A DNA stretch of 64,000 bases from Membranipora membranacea (GCA_914767715.1 OU612070.1:18462025-18526024), one strand, 5' to 3'. Positions 1 through 12,900 are shown, counted from the stretch's first letter. Notes: generated by a model not told the origin, from the letters alone. Translations and numbers: made by a program.

Positions 1-379
1 GTGTATCTAGCAAGTATCCTTGTGGATAGAATCAAGAGAATCATAGGTATTGACTCTTTTAGTTCTGAATTATTATGTTATATGACCTTCATATGGGTTG
101 CATTTGAGGGGAGGTTGCTACCCATGTCTTATTGTGATTCACTGGTACAGCTCACTAATTGCTCACCAAGCTATGATTGGTAGTTTTGTGACTGTTAGAT
201 ATCTTGAGTTGGTTGTTAGGCGTTGGCCTCAGCATACCCCCATACAGCAGTCATGTCATTCCTGACACAACCGCCACCAGCCAGTTACTTTGAGAATCCA
301 ATCCAAACAGATGTATTGTTATGCCCATCGCATCAGGGAGTTTACATCCCAAACTCCCTGTGCCCATCATCTATGAAGC

Positions 380-668
380 GGAGAGAGTTATCCTCTCTTG
401 GGTACAGGTACTGGGACCCATGGTACTCATGCCGCACCCTATACCCATGCTACTCTTTCTATCGAAGAGGCAGAGGGGGTTCTTTTTACTGCGTGTGGGG
501 TGTGCAAACACACAGTGGACCTCCGGTAGTTTTAGTCCCATTCCGCAAGGACCTGGCTAAGATGAATGGCGTGCCAATACCAAATCACAAATGACTGCTG
601 GCGCCGGGAATTGAACCTGGCCCTCAAAGATCACAAGTCTGTACCCTCAACCATTAGACCACTCCTGA
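380..668 (-). mobile_element. tRNA-derived SINE
   Basis: Read on the minus strand from about 665, the head has an A-box-like TGGTCTAATGGTTGAGGG and a perfect B box (GGTTCAATTCCC), spaced as in a tRNA. It ends in GGCGCCA and is followed by an unrelated body that includes CAGTAAAAAGAACCCC, a motif type seen in other invertebrate SINEs. It lies just upstream of the P450 gene. The head is too degenerate to fold as a functional tRNA by eye. Confidence 0.6.
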
Positions 669-866
669 ATGCCCGTAGACTTAATATTAAGTACACGGAC
701 TCCTTGACCTTTGGTTATGCCCGAGTTATATTTGAATTCTATTCCCAAAAGGAAGGGGAAACCCGCATTCTCTCAAGGCTTATTAAACTAAAAATTTCGG
801 ATTTACATGAGCTGTGTAATCTGGAAGGCTTTACATCCTCTTCCCTTTGCCTTCTCTCGACTTCAG

Positions 867-3800
867 ATGGATCTTCACAGTGCATTGCTGACTGTATCAT
901 GTATCTTTACTGGAGTTGTCTCAGCTGCGTTTCTTTATTTGGTGGTCACACTGAGACGATTGCATGACAAATATGATCACCTGCCAGGTCCAAAGAGGAG
1001 CAGGTAGGTATTCCATTGATTACATTGTAGAAAAATAACTTTATTGACTCACCGTGCACAGATATGTATCTTATGATGGAATTTGCTGGCTATGCAGCCA
1101 GCCAAGCCAGCCGGTTCTGAAGTGAGACCTTTCCCCAAATGATGAAGAAGACTTATCTTGCTCATATTCATCACTGATATGATTGTCTGTCTGGGGGGTC
1201 TTTCAATTAGAAAGAGCGATCCTTTACTAAAGCAACTTATCACTATCACATCGCTCAAAATTATCACTCACTTGGTCTTTCAATTAGACAAAATCGCTCC
1301 CAAATCGCTCATTCAGAGTGTATATAGTTCAATCAAGTGACTGAGCGATCTGAAAGCGAGAGCCTAGCAGGAGTCGCTCACTCAGTGAGTGAGTGATCAG
1401 ATTGCGATTTTTGCTGTTTCTAATTGAAAGACCCCACAGGATCCCTCTGTTGTTCATATGTCACACAAACATATCATTATCATTTCAATAATTTGACCTC
1501 ATTGTGATTATTGTGATATCATAAACCACCAATTTCATTCTCGATTGATATTTTTTCTGTCATTGTAGTTTTTTCTTAGGTAATGTTGATATGGTGTTCG
1601 CCTGCCGTGACCCTCTGGAGTCTATGCAGCCAGCGCCCGATCCAGATAGTTCAGATACCAAAGTTGAGAAGAGGATGCTCAAACCTTTGTTCACTGAGAT
1701 GTTCACCAAATGGTCTGTTTAATTCTAGTCCTAACGTTGCATCAATGAAACTCTTTATTTCTATATAAGACTGAACCACCGAATAAAGAAGCGGACAGAG
1801 CAGGATATGACTGGTGTTATAACCCTAGCTGTAATCCTATGTCAGCTGATTCATCTGTCAGCGCTGATATCTCAATATGTATATCCATGTTTTAGGCACA
1901 AAACTTACGGCGATACATATGTGCTGTATTTTCTAACACGCGTATGGATTATAACGCGCAGTCCTAATGTCCTCAAAACCTTACTGGTAGATGGGGATCA
2001 GAGTGTGTTCGTTAAAACACTGAAGCTACATACCCATAATATATTTGGTGCTAGGTAAGTTTCTTCTGCTGACAGATGACTGACGCTCTTATATCGTGTT
2101 TTATATTTGCTTACTCGCATCAGGGAGAATGCCTGCTTGCATAGTAAGACTAGTTTATGTTGCACTTTAGATGTACAAATAATGAGATGATAACTTCAAA
2201 AATGCAAAACATTATTTAGCTGGCTCTTTATCAATAACAACATTGAGGTTGGTTAGGGTTTACAGTAGGTATAACATCCATGGTGACATCGCCTTACTTC
2301 AATGTGACTTGAAACTGGATACTATCACTGCCGCCATAATAATGTGGTTCAGCATCTCAGAGCAGAGATCTCCTTATTATCATACTACCTGCATGTCTGA
2401 TTATTAGCTACCAAAAGCTCACATTGTTCAATATTGTTAATGATAATTGTTATGAAGGTACATGGCTGAAGGTCTGGCTACTACAGCTGATTATCATGGT
2501 TGGTATTTGAGACGGAAAGCCTTAGATCCAGCCTTCCACAGAACTCAACTCCGTAACACTATCGATATATTCAACAATACTGGTGATCAATTTATCAGTA
2601 AGATTCAAGGCTACGCTGAGTCAGGAGAAACATTCAGACTTTCTCATCTTCTTCACCGGAGCACGATCGACGTGGTTATGCGGGTAAATTCATAAAGACA
2701 TATCATTTCATGGTAGGTCTGTCTAATCGTATAAAATTCTCTTGCCCTGAGGTCACAGCTACTGAGATGGCAAATGCATGTCTGGTGAATCTGAATTCAA
2801 AAGTAACTTATTATTGTACACTGAATGTCTTATTGAGATTTAATCTATCTATGTCAATGTATTCTTATTATCTTCGGGTGATAAAGATTCCGGGTTGATC
2901 TCTAACTCCGCCTGGGAGTGTCAGTGTGGATATATCTGAGGAGAATGTGATTTGTTATGGTAATATGAAAGGTTTAATTTTTCTCCCTTTTCAGTCGATG
3001 TTTTCCATGGATCCTGCCAACCTGAGTTCTGAGTTTCATGAGAAGGCGGTGGCTTTTGTAAACGACTCCTTCACTGCTCTGCAGTCTCTCCAAATTCCAT
3101 TCACACAGGTGAGATAGTAGCTTTGGGTCCCATTGATGTGTAGTATAGCTGTATTTGATGTATTAGATTAGCATATTTGAACAGTCTAACATCACATTGA
3201 ATAAATTAAAATAAGACGAAATAAAACGATTTGTTATAACAACATAATATTACTCTGCTCAAACAGATCATCCTGGAGAGACTCGGCCTTTAATGTCTCC
3301 TCCTTACGCTATTCTCTACACTAAAGAATAACCACCCATTTGACCTTTCTTTACATGGGCGCGACAAATCTAGGAAACTATATTTATTCCCATAGTTATA
3401 GTGGCAACAGGTAATCTGTTACTGCAGAGTGACACACACATCTCAACAAATTCAACAGCTCACAAATACTCAAACATTTTCCCTCACCAGGCTGTATTTC
3501 ATTGTATGTGACCATCAAATCTTGATTGTAGTGGAATCCATTCAAATATTGGTACAGGAAAAAAACGCGTCAACAAATAGAAGAGTTCCGCAAAATTGGA
3601 GCCAAAATGATCCAAGAGAGGATAACTCTAATACAAACAGAAGATGACGCGCCTCATGATTTCTTGAGTATACTTGTGAGAGCTTACTGTGAGTAGGATC
3701 TATAGCTATTGTTCAGTATTCTATTAACATAGAGGAGTGAGTATTAGCTAGTGATAACCTTTCCCAGTTTGGAAGACTAAATGTTCGCTAATACCAGTTT

Positions 3801-6800
3801 TCTCTAGCTGATGTTGGAGTTATAAAGTATGGAGGTCTTGTAATGTTAGCTGGCCAAAATGTCCCATGTTTCAAGCCTGCGCGAAATTGAAAACTTTTCT
3901 CCTGCAAATACTTTACTCCTTTAGTGTAATCTCCCTGTTTTACCTGGTCTATCTTGATAGGTTTGATTGAGGAAGGGACTTTTAGCAAGCCTCCTCAATA
4001 TCAGTTACATATGGTTGCACAATTCACTCCTATCAACCTACAATACTTTTCATGACAGTTTATGTTAGCTCCACCAAGTCTTTAACTCCTCGGCTCTACT
4101 GAGAACAAGTTGTATATACTGAACTATGCTATACTATGCTATGCTATGCTATGCTATGCTATGCTATGCTATGCTATGCTATGCTATGCTATGCTATGCT
4201 ATGCTATGCTATGCTATGCTATGCTATGCTATGCTAGGCTAGGCTAGGCTAGGCTAGGCTAGGCTATGCTATGCTATGCTATGCTATGCTATGCTATGCT
4301 ATGCTATGCTATGCTATGCTTTACTATACTATACTATACTTTACTTTACTAGGCTAAATCATTGATGGTTATGCTCTAATATGGAATGCATTAGGAGTCT
4401 ATTGTATAGCCTCACAGTAAACTTATTGCGCTCTATTTATCTAGTGGAAGGGTCACATGGATTTACTTCTGATATCATGGTGGATGAGTTTCTGACTGTA
4501 GTTATAGCAGGGATGGAAACGACAGCTAATTCTCTGGCTCTGACATTCATGGAGCTGGGCAGGCAACCACAAATAATCAAAAAGTGAGTGTAGGTAAATC
4601 ATCTAAGCTAGTCTGTGAGTTATCCCTTTCTCCTCGGTGCATATCGTATTAGGTGAAGCGATCTCTTCTTTCCTGGTTTCAGCGTTGCACGCTGGGGAAA
4701 TCAGCACAGGCACACTCGTAGAATTATTAGTATATATTAACTCTATGGGTACACTATACCAATATGCTTTGGCCGAGCCAGTGTACTGCTCTGATTGACT
4801 GTGTGATGTCCTCCCAACAGCCAATCAAAGCAAGTGCACTGACTAGGCTGAACCATGCTGGTATAGTGTACCTGTGCTGATTTTCCCAGCGTACAAGTCT
4901 GCAAACAGGAAATAAGAGATCACTACACAGCAATGATCCTTCAATTACAGAGTAGTTGATGAAATTGATGATATCATAGGAAATAAACCCTTTATATCAA
5001 ATGATGACGTTAGTAAATTAAGCTACCTGTCGGCTCTGATAAAGGAGTCGTTACGTGTATATCCACCGCTGTTTCTCATCACACGAGAGACAAACAAAGA
5101 CGTCATTATAGACGGACTCCGAATACCTGCAGACAGTCTCTTCGCTGTAAGTTATATCTGAGTCAACGATCTACCTTCTCTGGATTGTTGTAATGTTTGT
5201 GATACAAACTGCTTGTTGTAATATTGTTTATTTATTTATTTATTTATTGAGGTTTTCTAAAAGTTTATAATTAGAGCAAATTAAAATTAACTCGTTGACC
5301 TCACACACATTAACAAAGATACAAAAAATGACTTGAATAAAAAGATATAAGTGGTAGGGTGTTACATACTATATATATAGTGAGTAGGATAATGAAAGCA
5401 TGGTATCATAAATTGCGTGAATAAGATGAAAAAAGAAAAGAAGAAACAGAGAGTGGCAAACAAAAATACAAGTTAACAATATTAGGTAGGATTAAATGAT
5501 AATGATTCATGAGGCTTGGTTGATTTAGTTACAAATGTATGAAAAATATTTAAAAAGGCTGATTTGCCTAGGTTTGATCTAAATAAGGGTTTAATTATTG
5601 CACAGTTGCTACGAAGAGATCGTGTATGTCTGTTTGATTTGCTAACGAGAAGAAGTATGTGCTTGGATGCACGGCCTTTATGGACCCTTGATCTGACAAA
5701 CTTGTGAAAAAGAAAATTCCTTCTACTGTGGAGAGTATGTAAATTTAGGAGTAAGCGGCCAGATGTGACAGAAAATTGTTTGGGGGCTGAAGTTATGATT
5801 CTGATTGCTTTATTTTGTACTTTTTCTAGGGTTTCTGAATTTTTGGCTAAACCATCAAGGTACAATGATGAGCAGTATTCTACTATAGGTCTAATCAGTG
5901 ATTTTTACGTCTTTAATGAGTTTTCTACTGTCGTGTATTGTATATTGTCTCTACAAAACAGAAGAGATGTCTTTGACTGCTAGAACCTGGATTATAAAGT
6001 CAATATACTCTACTTTGTAAATGAACCAGCTGGTCAAGTTTTCCCCAAGGAAGGATTTTCTGTGTGATATATAGGTCTATATTTCAGATTAACATTTTTG
6101 GAGCTAACAGAAATGAAAAATTGATAAAAGATGCCGAGGTGTTAAAACCTGAGAGGTTTTCTGCTGGAAGCACAGAAAGGTTAGTGTTTCTCTAATACGT
6201 GGTGTGACTGACTTACCTAATTCATATCACTCCCTCCATTACAATACAAATACTGTGAAAACTTCACTTCACTTCACTTCACTTCACTTCACTTCACTTC
6301 ACTTCACTTCACTTCACTTCACTTCACTTCACTTCACTTCACATAAAACATTTTGTTGAGTAGCTCTATCAGACATTTAAATATATAATGAATAACAGAA
6401 TGATGCTCAGATGTCAATTCCTGATCACTATGGTTCCATGCCTCGAATGAGTGGTCCACTCCCATATCGAATGATGAATTCTAACAATTTCCATGATGAA
6501 AAAACATGAAAAACATCTGTAGCGGCCGGGGGTCCCGCATCAATTTCATTTGTAGTCATTGTGTGGAAGCGCGCTAACCATTCAGCCATGCCACCTTCAG
6601 AACAGTAACTGTATTCGCATCAAGAAATGTCTTTCAGTACATGCGGAAGTTGACTTATGCTCATCCCATGTTTCAATCAGGGTTAAAACTGGTGTCGAAT
6701 CGATATATGGAAACATAGTGAATTTGACGTTTACAATGCTAATTGACTATGGGCATTGAGAAGTTGTAGATTGATTTGGGATCACATCAGAGAACTTAAC

Positions 6801-8749
6801 TAGCACTTCTCTGACTAATCTCTTATTATTATTTCTGATTGCAGAGTACCGATATACTGTAATCTAAGTTTCTCTTCAGGTCCTCGTAACTGTATCGGGC
6901 AGAATTTTGCACAGGTAAGTCGGGCTTATCTCACTCTAGTTCGATGGGTTGAACACTGATGGGCTTTTAACTTATCTCACATTTATGCTTTGTGTAAGGC
7001 GGCCACAGTTTGGTTCTCAGATTACCTGGTACACCCAGAGATATACCAATAACAATAATGTTACAATTGGTAAATTGTTTGATATATCATACTTTCTATC
7101 CACGCCCATAGTTCTAGGGGAGGCAGCGAGGCACCGCCTCCCCTAGAAAGCTAAATACAATGGCCTAAAAAACATTATAATTGAATAATCAATGTCAGAA
7201 TCAGCTCCTCTGGGATTTCCATTTGCTAATTATATGCCTTGGGGAGGAACTTACAGCACCCCTGCCGGTGATGCCTGGCCTTGGAATTTTACCTCCCCTA
7301 CAATTTCTTCTAAACTACGGCCCTGCTATTAGTGTTGTATTCAGGGTTTCTGTGGTCGGGTCATGTTAGGGTCAAGTCGGGTCAGAGGTCTACATCCTTA
7401 CTGGTCTCAACTACTAGAGTGATGGGCAAAATACTGCTTGCACCTGTACTCAACCTCAGACCTAGTGCACTACAGTCCACGATCTTAACCACTATGCTAT
7501 GATTTAAGGTGATGATTTTGGAAATAGAGACTATACGATGATAAAACATATAGCTATTAGTCATGCTTTTGCTGTGATTATTATGAACGGCTTACAACAC
7601 TACATAAAGCTTTCTTCAGACATCTATAATTCGATAAATACTTGACAGATTTTGATGAAACTTGGTCTCAACATAGTTATGTCTAGATGTTATATTACAA
7701 ACTGAATCAAACTTAACATGTACTATTAGCTAATTGCACTAGTTATTAGTGGATGAATATCCATCATTCTTTTAAATTGTGATATCTGATGACAGTGTAG
7801 GAGTAGGACATCGACTTATGAAGTTGTAATGTAAATCCATTTCACGGCTCTTTTCGACTCGACCCGACTCGTACCCGAATTTAGGGAAATTTCCGTGGCT
7901 CGGCTCATTTTAATTTTTGCTGGCTCAATACAACACTACCTGCTATCCACATTTTTCAGGGTAATATGAATCAACAAATAATTTCCGATTGAACAACAAT
8001 GCCTTTCTCTAGTTTAAAAATTACAGAGACTGTTGTGACTATGGTGAGAAGAATTCCTTGATTGATTGATGGATGGATGTGTGGAATATTTAATCCACCA
8101 TCCAGGTTCTATTTTAGAGATCAGGGGAAAGTAATTTCTACTGGTTAATAAAATATATACCTTACATTTTATTTTACCTAACCAACCAGTTTTCAGAAAT
8201 CTTTGACAAATGGCATAGTTCTTGGCTATTTCAAAAAATGCTAGCGCTTTTATAGCAGCTGGTCATGGCAAGACAAGTCAGCTGAGCATTCGTTTCTTAC
8301 ACCGTAGTATGGTCATATATCTCAAGATTCTTTGATTGAGAAAGAACATTGGTACACAGAGATATAAGCCTTGTGACTGTGACAACTGATAATGGTCACA
8401 AGTTAATATGTGGCGCTTGGTATGAGGAGGAAAGTTGCAAGTTGGGCTGGCTGAGTTGAAACAGTTAAATCATTCTAAGAATTTTATTAACACAAAAATT
8501 CAGGATTTCTAGCAAACCACATTTTTCTGCCGAACCCACTATTGAATTTGTTTATAAGGAATCCGCTTTTTTCTTCAACATGTTTATCTTGTGTTTAAAT
8601 TTTAGATGGAGATGAAAGTTATGCTAGCAAAGTTTTTCCAGCACTACACTCTGAAGCTGTCAGAGAATGAAGGCTACGATTTAGGTATGAGGGCTACATT
8701 ATTCCCCCGCAGTGAGCTCAGATGCACAGTATCCCAGCGTATGGGTTAG
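867..8749 (+). CDS. Cytochrome P450, CYP46A (cholesterol 24-hydroxylase)-like, 11 exons
   Basis: Exons: 867-1003, 1569-1712, 1896-2054, 2458-2683, 2995-3108, 3532-3688, 4445-4583, 4951-5146, 6088-6179, 6845-6914, 8606-8749; 1578 nt joined, 525 aa, phases consistent throughout. A hydrophobic N-terminal anchor (about residues 6-28) implies an ER-bound microsomal enzyme. The segment HDKYDHLPGPK after it closely resembles CYP46A1. Core motifs are present: I-helix AGMETT (334-339), K-helix ESLR (391-394, ExxR), PERF (445-448), and heme loop FSSGPRNCIG with thiolate Cys471. Family role: NADPH/O2-dependent hydroxylation, sterol in vertebrate CYP46A1; the substrate here is inferred at best. Exon 2 has a non-optimal donor (gtctgt), but the phase and the W-H-K-T-Y-G join support it. 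Exon 6 starts after TTGTAG (3526-3531); the later AG at 3557-3558 breaks the frame. Introns 6 and 9 carry pentanucleotide arrays, and intron 7 a large palindrome. The gene is apparently intact. Family call is sure; the CYP46A subfamily call is likely. Confidence 0.88.
1195..1435. mobile_element. MITE with 19-bp perfect terminal inverted repeats (P450 intron 1)
   Basis: The left end GGGGTCTTTCAATTAGAAA (1195-1213) is matched exactly in inverted orientation at 1417-1435. The 241-bp element has no coding capacity and many GAGCGAT/ATCGCTC words. A third, partial copy of the terminus (GGTCTTTCAATTAGA) lies inside at about 1274. No clear target-site duplication is visible. Confidence 0.75.
4124..4352. 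repeat. (ATGCT)n pentanucleotide array with an internal (AGGCT) variant block
   Basis: About 45 tandem 5-bp units in P450 intron 6. The middle holds a run of AGGCT units (about 4234-4265), and the right edge decays to ATACT/TTACT units. Confidence 0.95.
4660..4921. mobile_element. Palindromic (foldback) MITE in P450 intron 7
   Basis: The two halves are inverted copies: 4660-4800 pairs with 4818-4921, for example CGCTGGGGAAATCAGCACAG against CTGTGCTGATTTTCCCAGCG. The left arm carries about 39 extra bp (4717-4755) bounded by ACACT direct repeats. The element ends about 30 bp before exon 8. It has no coding capacity. Confidence 0.8.
5228..5995 (-). mobile_element. LINE (non-LTR retrotransposon) 3' remnant, copy A
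   Basis: Minus-strand frame 5865-5482 encodes the C-terminal end of a reverse-transcriptase polyprotein, with IRPIVEYCSSL upstream and LEKVQNKAIRII, both typical just after the RT domain. It is 5'-truncated and the upstream frame is broken. The 3' tail is a short (AAAT)n run, seen as TTTATTTATTT at about 5228-5250. It lies in P450 intron 8, antisense to the gene. Confidence 0.8.
6261..6342. repeat. (ACTTC)n pentanucleotide array
   Basis: About 16 nearly perfect 5-bp units in P450 intron 9. Confidence 0.95.
6525..6600 (-). mobile_element. tRNA-like SINE head fragment
   Basis: On the minus strand GGTGGCATGGCTGAATGG then TTAGCGCGC resembles an A-box region; the B-box region is degraded (GGGACCCCCGGCC). 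P450 intron 9. Confidence 0.4.
7101..7325. mobile_element. TIR element, hAT-like termini, family copy 1
   Basis: The left end resembles CAGGGCCGTAGTTCTAGG, and the right end (CTAAACTACGGCCCTG) is its inverted counterpart. The inner text (ATTATAATTGAATAATCAATGTCAGAATCAG region, 7170-7205) recurs at 17533-17712 and 56203-56389. P450 intron 10, non-coding. Confidence 0.6.
7390..7505 (-). mobile_element. tRNA-like SINE head fragment
   Basis: Minus strand TAGCATAGTGGTTAAGA followed by GAGGTTGAGTAC gives A-box- and B-box-like blocks at tRNA spacing. P450 intron 10. Confidence 0.4.
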
Positions 8750-9926
8750 TTAGTGGTAATAGCTAAATACTCAGAATATTAAAATCCCCACAAAAATCAC
8801 CTGCTCTAAAAGTTCAGAGCATTCTGAAGAGGTGATACTCTCAAGTCATAAGCTGTCCACTAGAGATATCTGATTTGTTTGTCTTTTTATTGTAAGTCTC
8901 AGTTAGATCATTACATGTGACAGTTTCACGCACTTATTATTACTATACACTTTTTTAAATTTGGTAGATAATAGCGTCATGGTTGGATGTTTTCTTTAAC
9001 AAACCAAAGAAATCGGAACAATTGATGGGCAACAAATTTTAGCTTGAGCATTCCAGTTGTTACAATGTAATCTCATTTTGTTGTTTACTGATTTCCAAAG
9101 ACTTTACCCTATTACACTTTTTGCTATTACCAATCATTAACCAGTTCTATTGGTGCTAAGAGTTATCTGAACTGGGTACTGAGGAGTTTGGAGTTTTAGA
9201 CAATATAACACCAGATCAATTTGATATTTCTATAGCAACAGGGTTCATAAATTAACCTTGTGCTTTCTCTATCCATTTTACTCTCATTTTTAAATTTACA
9301 CTGATTTATGTGATTGAGGTCAGGAATTTTAGTAGACCATCGATGGGATACTTTGTTAGTTAACAATCTATATATAAATACATTATGATACAATGTAGTT
9401 ACTGCAATCTGCAATGGTTTCTGGCTAGATTGAGTGTGGTGAGAAGAGGTATACACCCAAGGTTGCTGGGGGCTGGCACAATCAACCTTGAAAGCTCCCC
9501 AGATGGGATTCAAACCCACAACTCCTGCGGCACCAATCGCCTGGCAGTGAATAGCAAGCGCGCTAACCGATTGCACCATGTCGCCATCCCCAAACGAAGA
9601 ATGGGTTGATGGAGCTAATTAGCATGCACACTATTCACTACTCAGAGTTGTGTTCTCTTGTCCCATAGCTCAGCCCACTCCACAATTGCCACCCTATACA
9701 ACACAGCATACAGCACAGTGATATGATAGCAGATTTATTATACTGAGATTTATTATTGTAAAGGAGGAGAGGCATAAATAGCAATATTATATATATATAT
9801 GCACATTATAATATTTGAACGAAACTGTACAATATTAAATTAGCTCGAGGTCCATGGCCTAAATCGAATAGTCTAAATCTTTGTCACATTCAATGGTTGT
9901 CACAATCAAATGAATTTATCAAGTCC
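8750..9926. other. Intergenic region between convergent P450 and SLC18B1-like genes
   Basis: Holds 3' UTR candidates of both genes and one SINE (9380-9595). I see no further gene. AATAAA-type signals for the minus-strand transporter occur at about 9734-9739 and 9750-9755. Confidence 0.6.
9380..9595 (-). mobile_element. tRNA-derived SINE
   Basis: Read on the minus strand from about 9595: A-box region TGGTGCAATCGGTTAGCGCG and a perfect B box GGGTTTGAATCCC, then a non-tRNA body ending in AT-rich sequence near 9380. The best-preserved tRNA promoter in the window apart from the copies at 15 and 22 kb. Confidence 0.65.
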
Positions 9927-12900
9927 TCATTTGATTGGACGGCCGCTGCATCTCATGAAGCAGAGATACCCACTCAATAAGAGACCCTGTAAAACAAATA
10001 TAGAAACTTAACAGTGCAGTGAGATCTTGATGGCATGAGAATGCATATATGGTTAATTGAATGATATATGTATGTTCTACCAGGGGGTATAGGAGGAGGA
10101 GTGATAACACTTCTAAATCCTCGGTAATACACTTCTCGGTAATACCTTGTGATCGCTTGTACATCAGGGAGGCATGGTGTGATGATATTAATCGATCAAA
10201 GGTATCTTAGAAATTGCTCACCATAGCTATGCAAAGCCCGGCAGCCGCAATAGTAGTCCAGGCATATCCCAGATACTGCGTGATAGTTCCCGCTACAGCT
10301 GGTGCTAAGGCCGATCCAAGATTTAATCCTGCGTTTATGATACCTGCCAGCAAACCATATGTTGCAAGGTTGTCTCGCTCAAATCCGTTGATGCTGCAAA
10401 TCAATGAAGGTTGGGGACTTGAAGGAAGCATATGATGATGCATGTTATCAATGTGCTTTGAATACCCAGACTGTTGCCATTGAATCCCTATTATAATATC
10501 CGTCGACATAAAACATTTCCAGCATGAAAGGTTTTCCTCAACACATTTTCTGTATGAAACTTCCAACATCTTCTAGGGATTCCACTAGGGATTCTACTGG
10601 ATATTCTACTGGGGTTTCTACTGGGGTTTCTACTGGGGATTCTATAGTGCTAGCCACATAATATCATAGCACATCGCGATCAGTTCGATAGGCAGGATGT
10701 ATTGACACATAGCAAATTTTGGTTGGGTTTCATACCCTCATAGTAAGTTATTTCTTTCTTTGTCAAAACTACCTACCTGGCAAGATCGAGGCTGGCTTGG
10801 AAAGGTGCTATCACAAGAGATGTATAGAACACTGTACAAAGACCCATTATAATGATTGGGTACCACCATTCATAGCTAAAATAAAATCATCTTAAAAATT
10901 ATCAATGGTTCTGTACTTATACCGAAGCCTGCAATTGCTTGGGTCATATAAATCCACGTGACAATAACAAACTTGGACCATGGCCTATTTTCTAGCAAAT
11001 TCCCACCTATATAGAATGATGTCAACTTTTGACTGATCATCAACTTGGCTTTGTCATCAACTTTAGTTGTCATGCCGAAAATGATCCTTACCGAATTCCA
11101 TCTGAGATATAGTGAAGCACATATGGTGTAATACACAACAAAAGTACACCATCTACAAACCAGCTGATTACCATTGGTGACCACACCCATCCCTATATAT
11201 CAAATAAAATAAATGTGTAAATACAAAACGGTTAACACAATTTGGAATGAACACATAACTTGGCACACCTGCAAAGTTTTGACCGCCAATCTTTGACCAA
11301 ACAAATAGTACAAATAGTTCTAGTCTCACCCAAGCCAGATTGGTTTGAAGTTTCAACTTTTTTCAACAATTTTTTAGGGCAAACCAAAGGTGACAACTCT
11401 TTGATTGGCTTGAGCTCAAATGACCATGGAGTCTTAGTTTGGCTCACATATTTCCACTTATGACAGCTTAGTTTGGTTCTTAGGAACAGATGGAATGTTT
11501 CTCTGCAATTCTTTTTTCTTCTCATGCTGTATGCAGACACCCTTTTCTGTGCAACAACAATTATCATTTCATCCAACACAATCTTACCTTGGTGACGAGC
11601 CTAGACGCTGGTATAGCGAAAAGCAGGTAAACAAGTGGACCATTAATGTAATATAGAGGAATAGCTACTCTGGAATCATTCGCATACTAAAATAAAATAA
11701 AAAATAAAAAAAATTTGTTTACTGAGAACCTCATTTGCACAGTTTTCTAGTTAAATAAAAATAGTTTTGGACATCAAGTCCATTACAATTTGATATTTAT
11801 AAATATAGACAATGTTATATATGAGGGGATAAGATGCAGATATTACAACAGCTTGAGTGAAGGCATAATCTAGTTTGACACAATTTCATAAGTAATTGTA
11901 GGTTAATTTTGTTTGAGGAAAATAGAAATTATGATTATACATATTATTTTACCTAGTGTACATCCTGATAACTGGGTATTGTTTGGATGATTCTCGCCCG
12001 ATCATTTTTATTATGCGTGACACTAACTGATGCTATTTATGTACATATTGTTGGTCCACTCTCAATAATACTTTTACAAGACCCTATGGTAGAACTTAAG
12101 AATAGATTTGATTATTTTTCCTGACCTGATCATGCTGTTTCCTCGATAAATTATGATCTACATGACTGACATAATTACGATGGTTGCAAATTAGAATTAT
12201 AGTTGGGATAAATTAATGAGCCTGATAAAACAGAGGAGAAGCAATTATTGACGTTCCACCACCAAGGAGGTTTCCTAGCAAGTACCTGAGTATTTATGTA
12301 TTCCCCTGCAAATGAGGTCACCATGTTTGTTCCAAATTTGAATACAGTCAATGATAGAAATCCTACGATGAACACCCCTGGAATTCTAATGATCCGAAGA
12401 AGTCCATCGAGTCCTGACTCTCCACTTGCTGCTTCTGGTTCTAGAGAAGAAGGAAATGAAGCAGAATTTACCACAAGTCAAGATGAGTTTTGTTTGACAG
12501 TTTGATGAAGAAATTTATGTTACCTGGTGTTTAAAAAAAAGGATCAATTATGGAGTATCACAGTCTGTAGCATGCACATTACACACCTAAATTTATAATA
12601 TGAAAGTTTCCGTCTGCTGCCACAACGAAAGGTAATGATAGAGTAAATACATTCAGTTCATTCCGTGATAAATGACAGGGAGGATGATTGAGAAGCCATT
12701 GCACAAGTCAGTAAGGTGGTTCTGCTTACCCATCTCAGGAATCACAAGTAGAGCCAGCATAGAAGTGACAGCTACAAGTCCACCATATATGACAAAACAT
12801 GAGACATACCCACCGTACTACAAAGCAAAAACACTTGTGCTGTAGAAAGGAAATGAAAGTGAAATCAACTGCAGGCTAATCATTCTTGAATGCAATATTA

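Noticed and set aside
223-594. 123-codon open frame upstream of the P450 gene
   Set aside because: Lies over the SINE body, has no family resemblance and no coding-like composition.
579-665. Functional tRNA gene on the minus strand
   Set aside because: A and B boxes are present, but the acceptor stem does not close by eye and a SINE body follows.
9919-10164. 81-codon minus-strand frame (YKRSQ start) as the C-terminus of the SLC18B1-like protein
   Set aside because: It cannot be joined in phase 0 with a good acceptor, whereas exon 9986-9927 joins cleanly and restores TM12.
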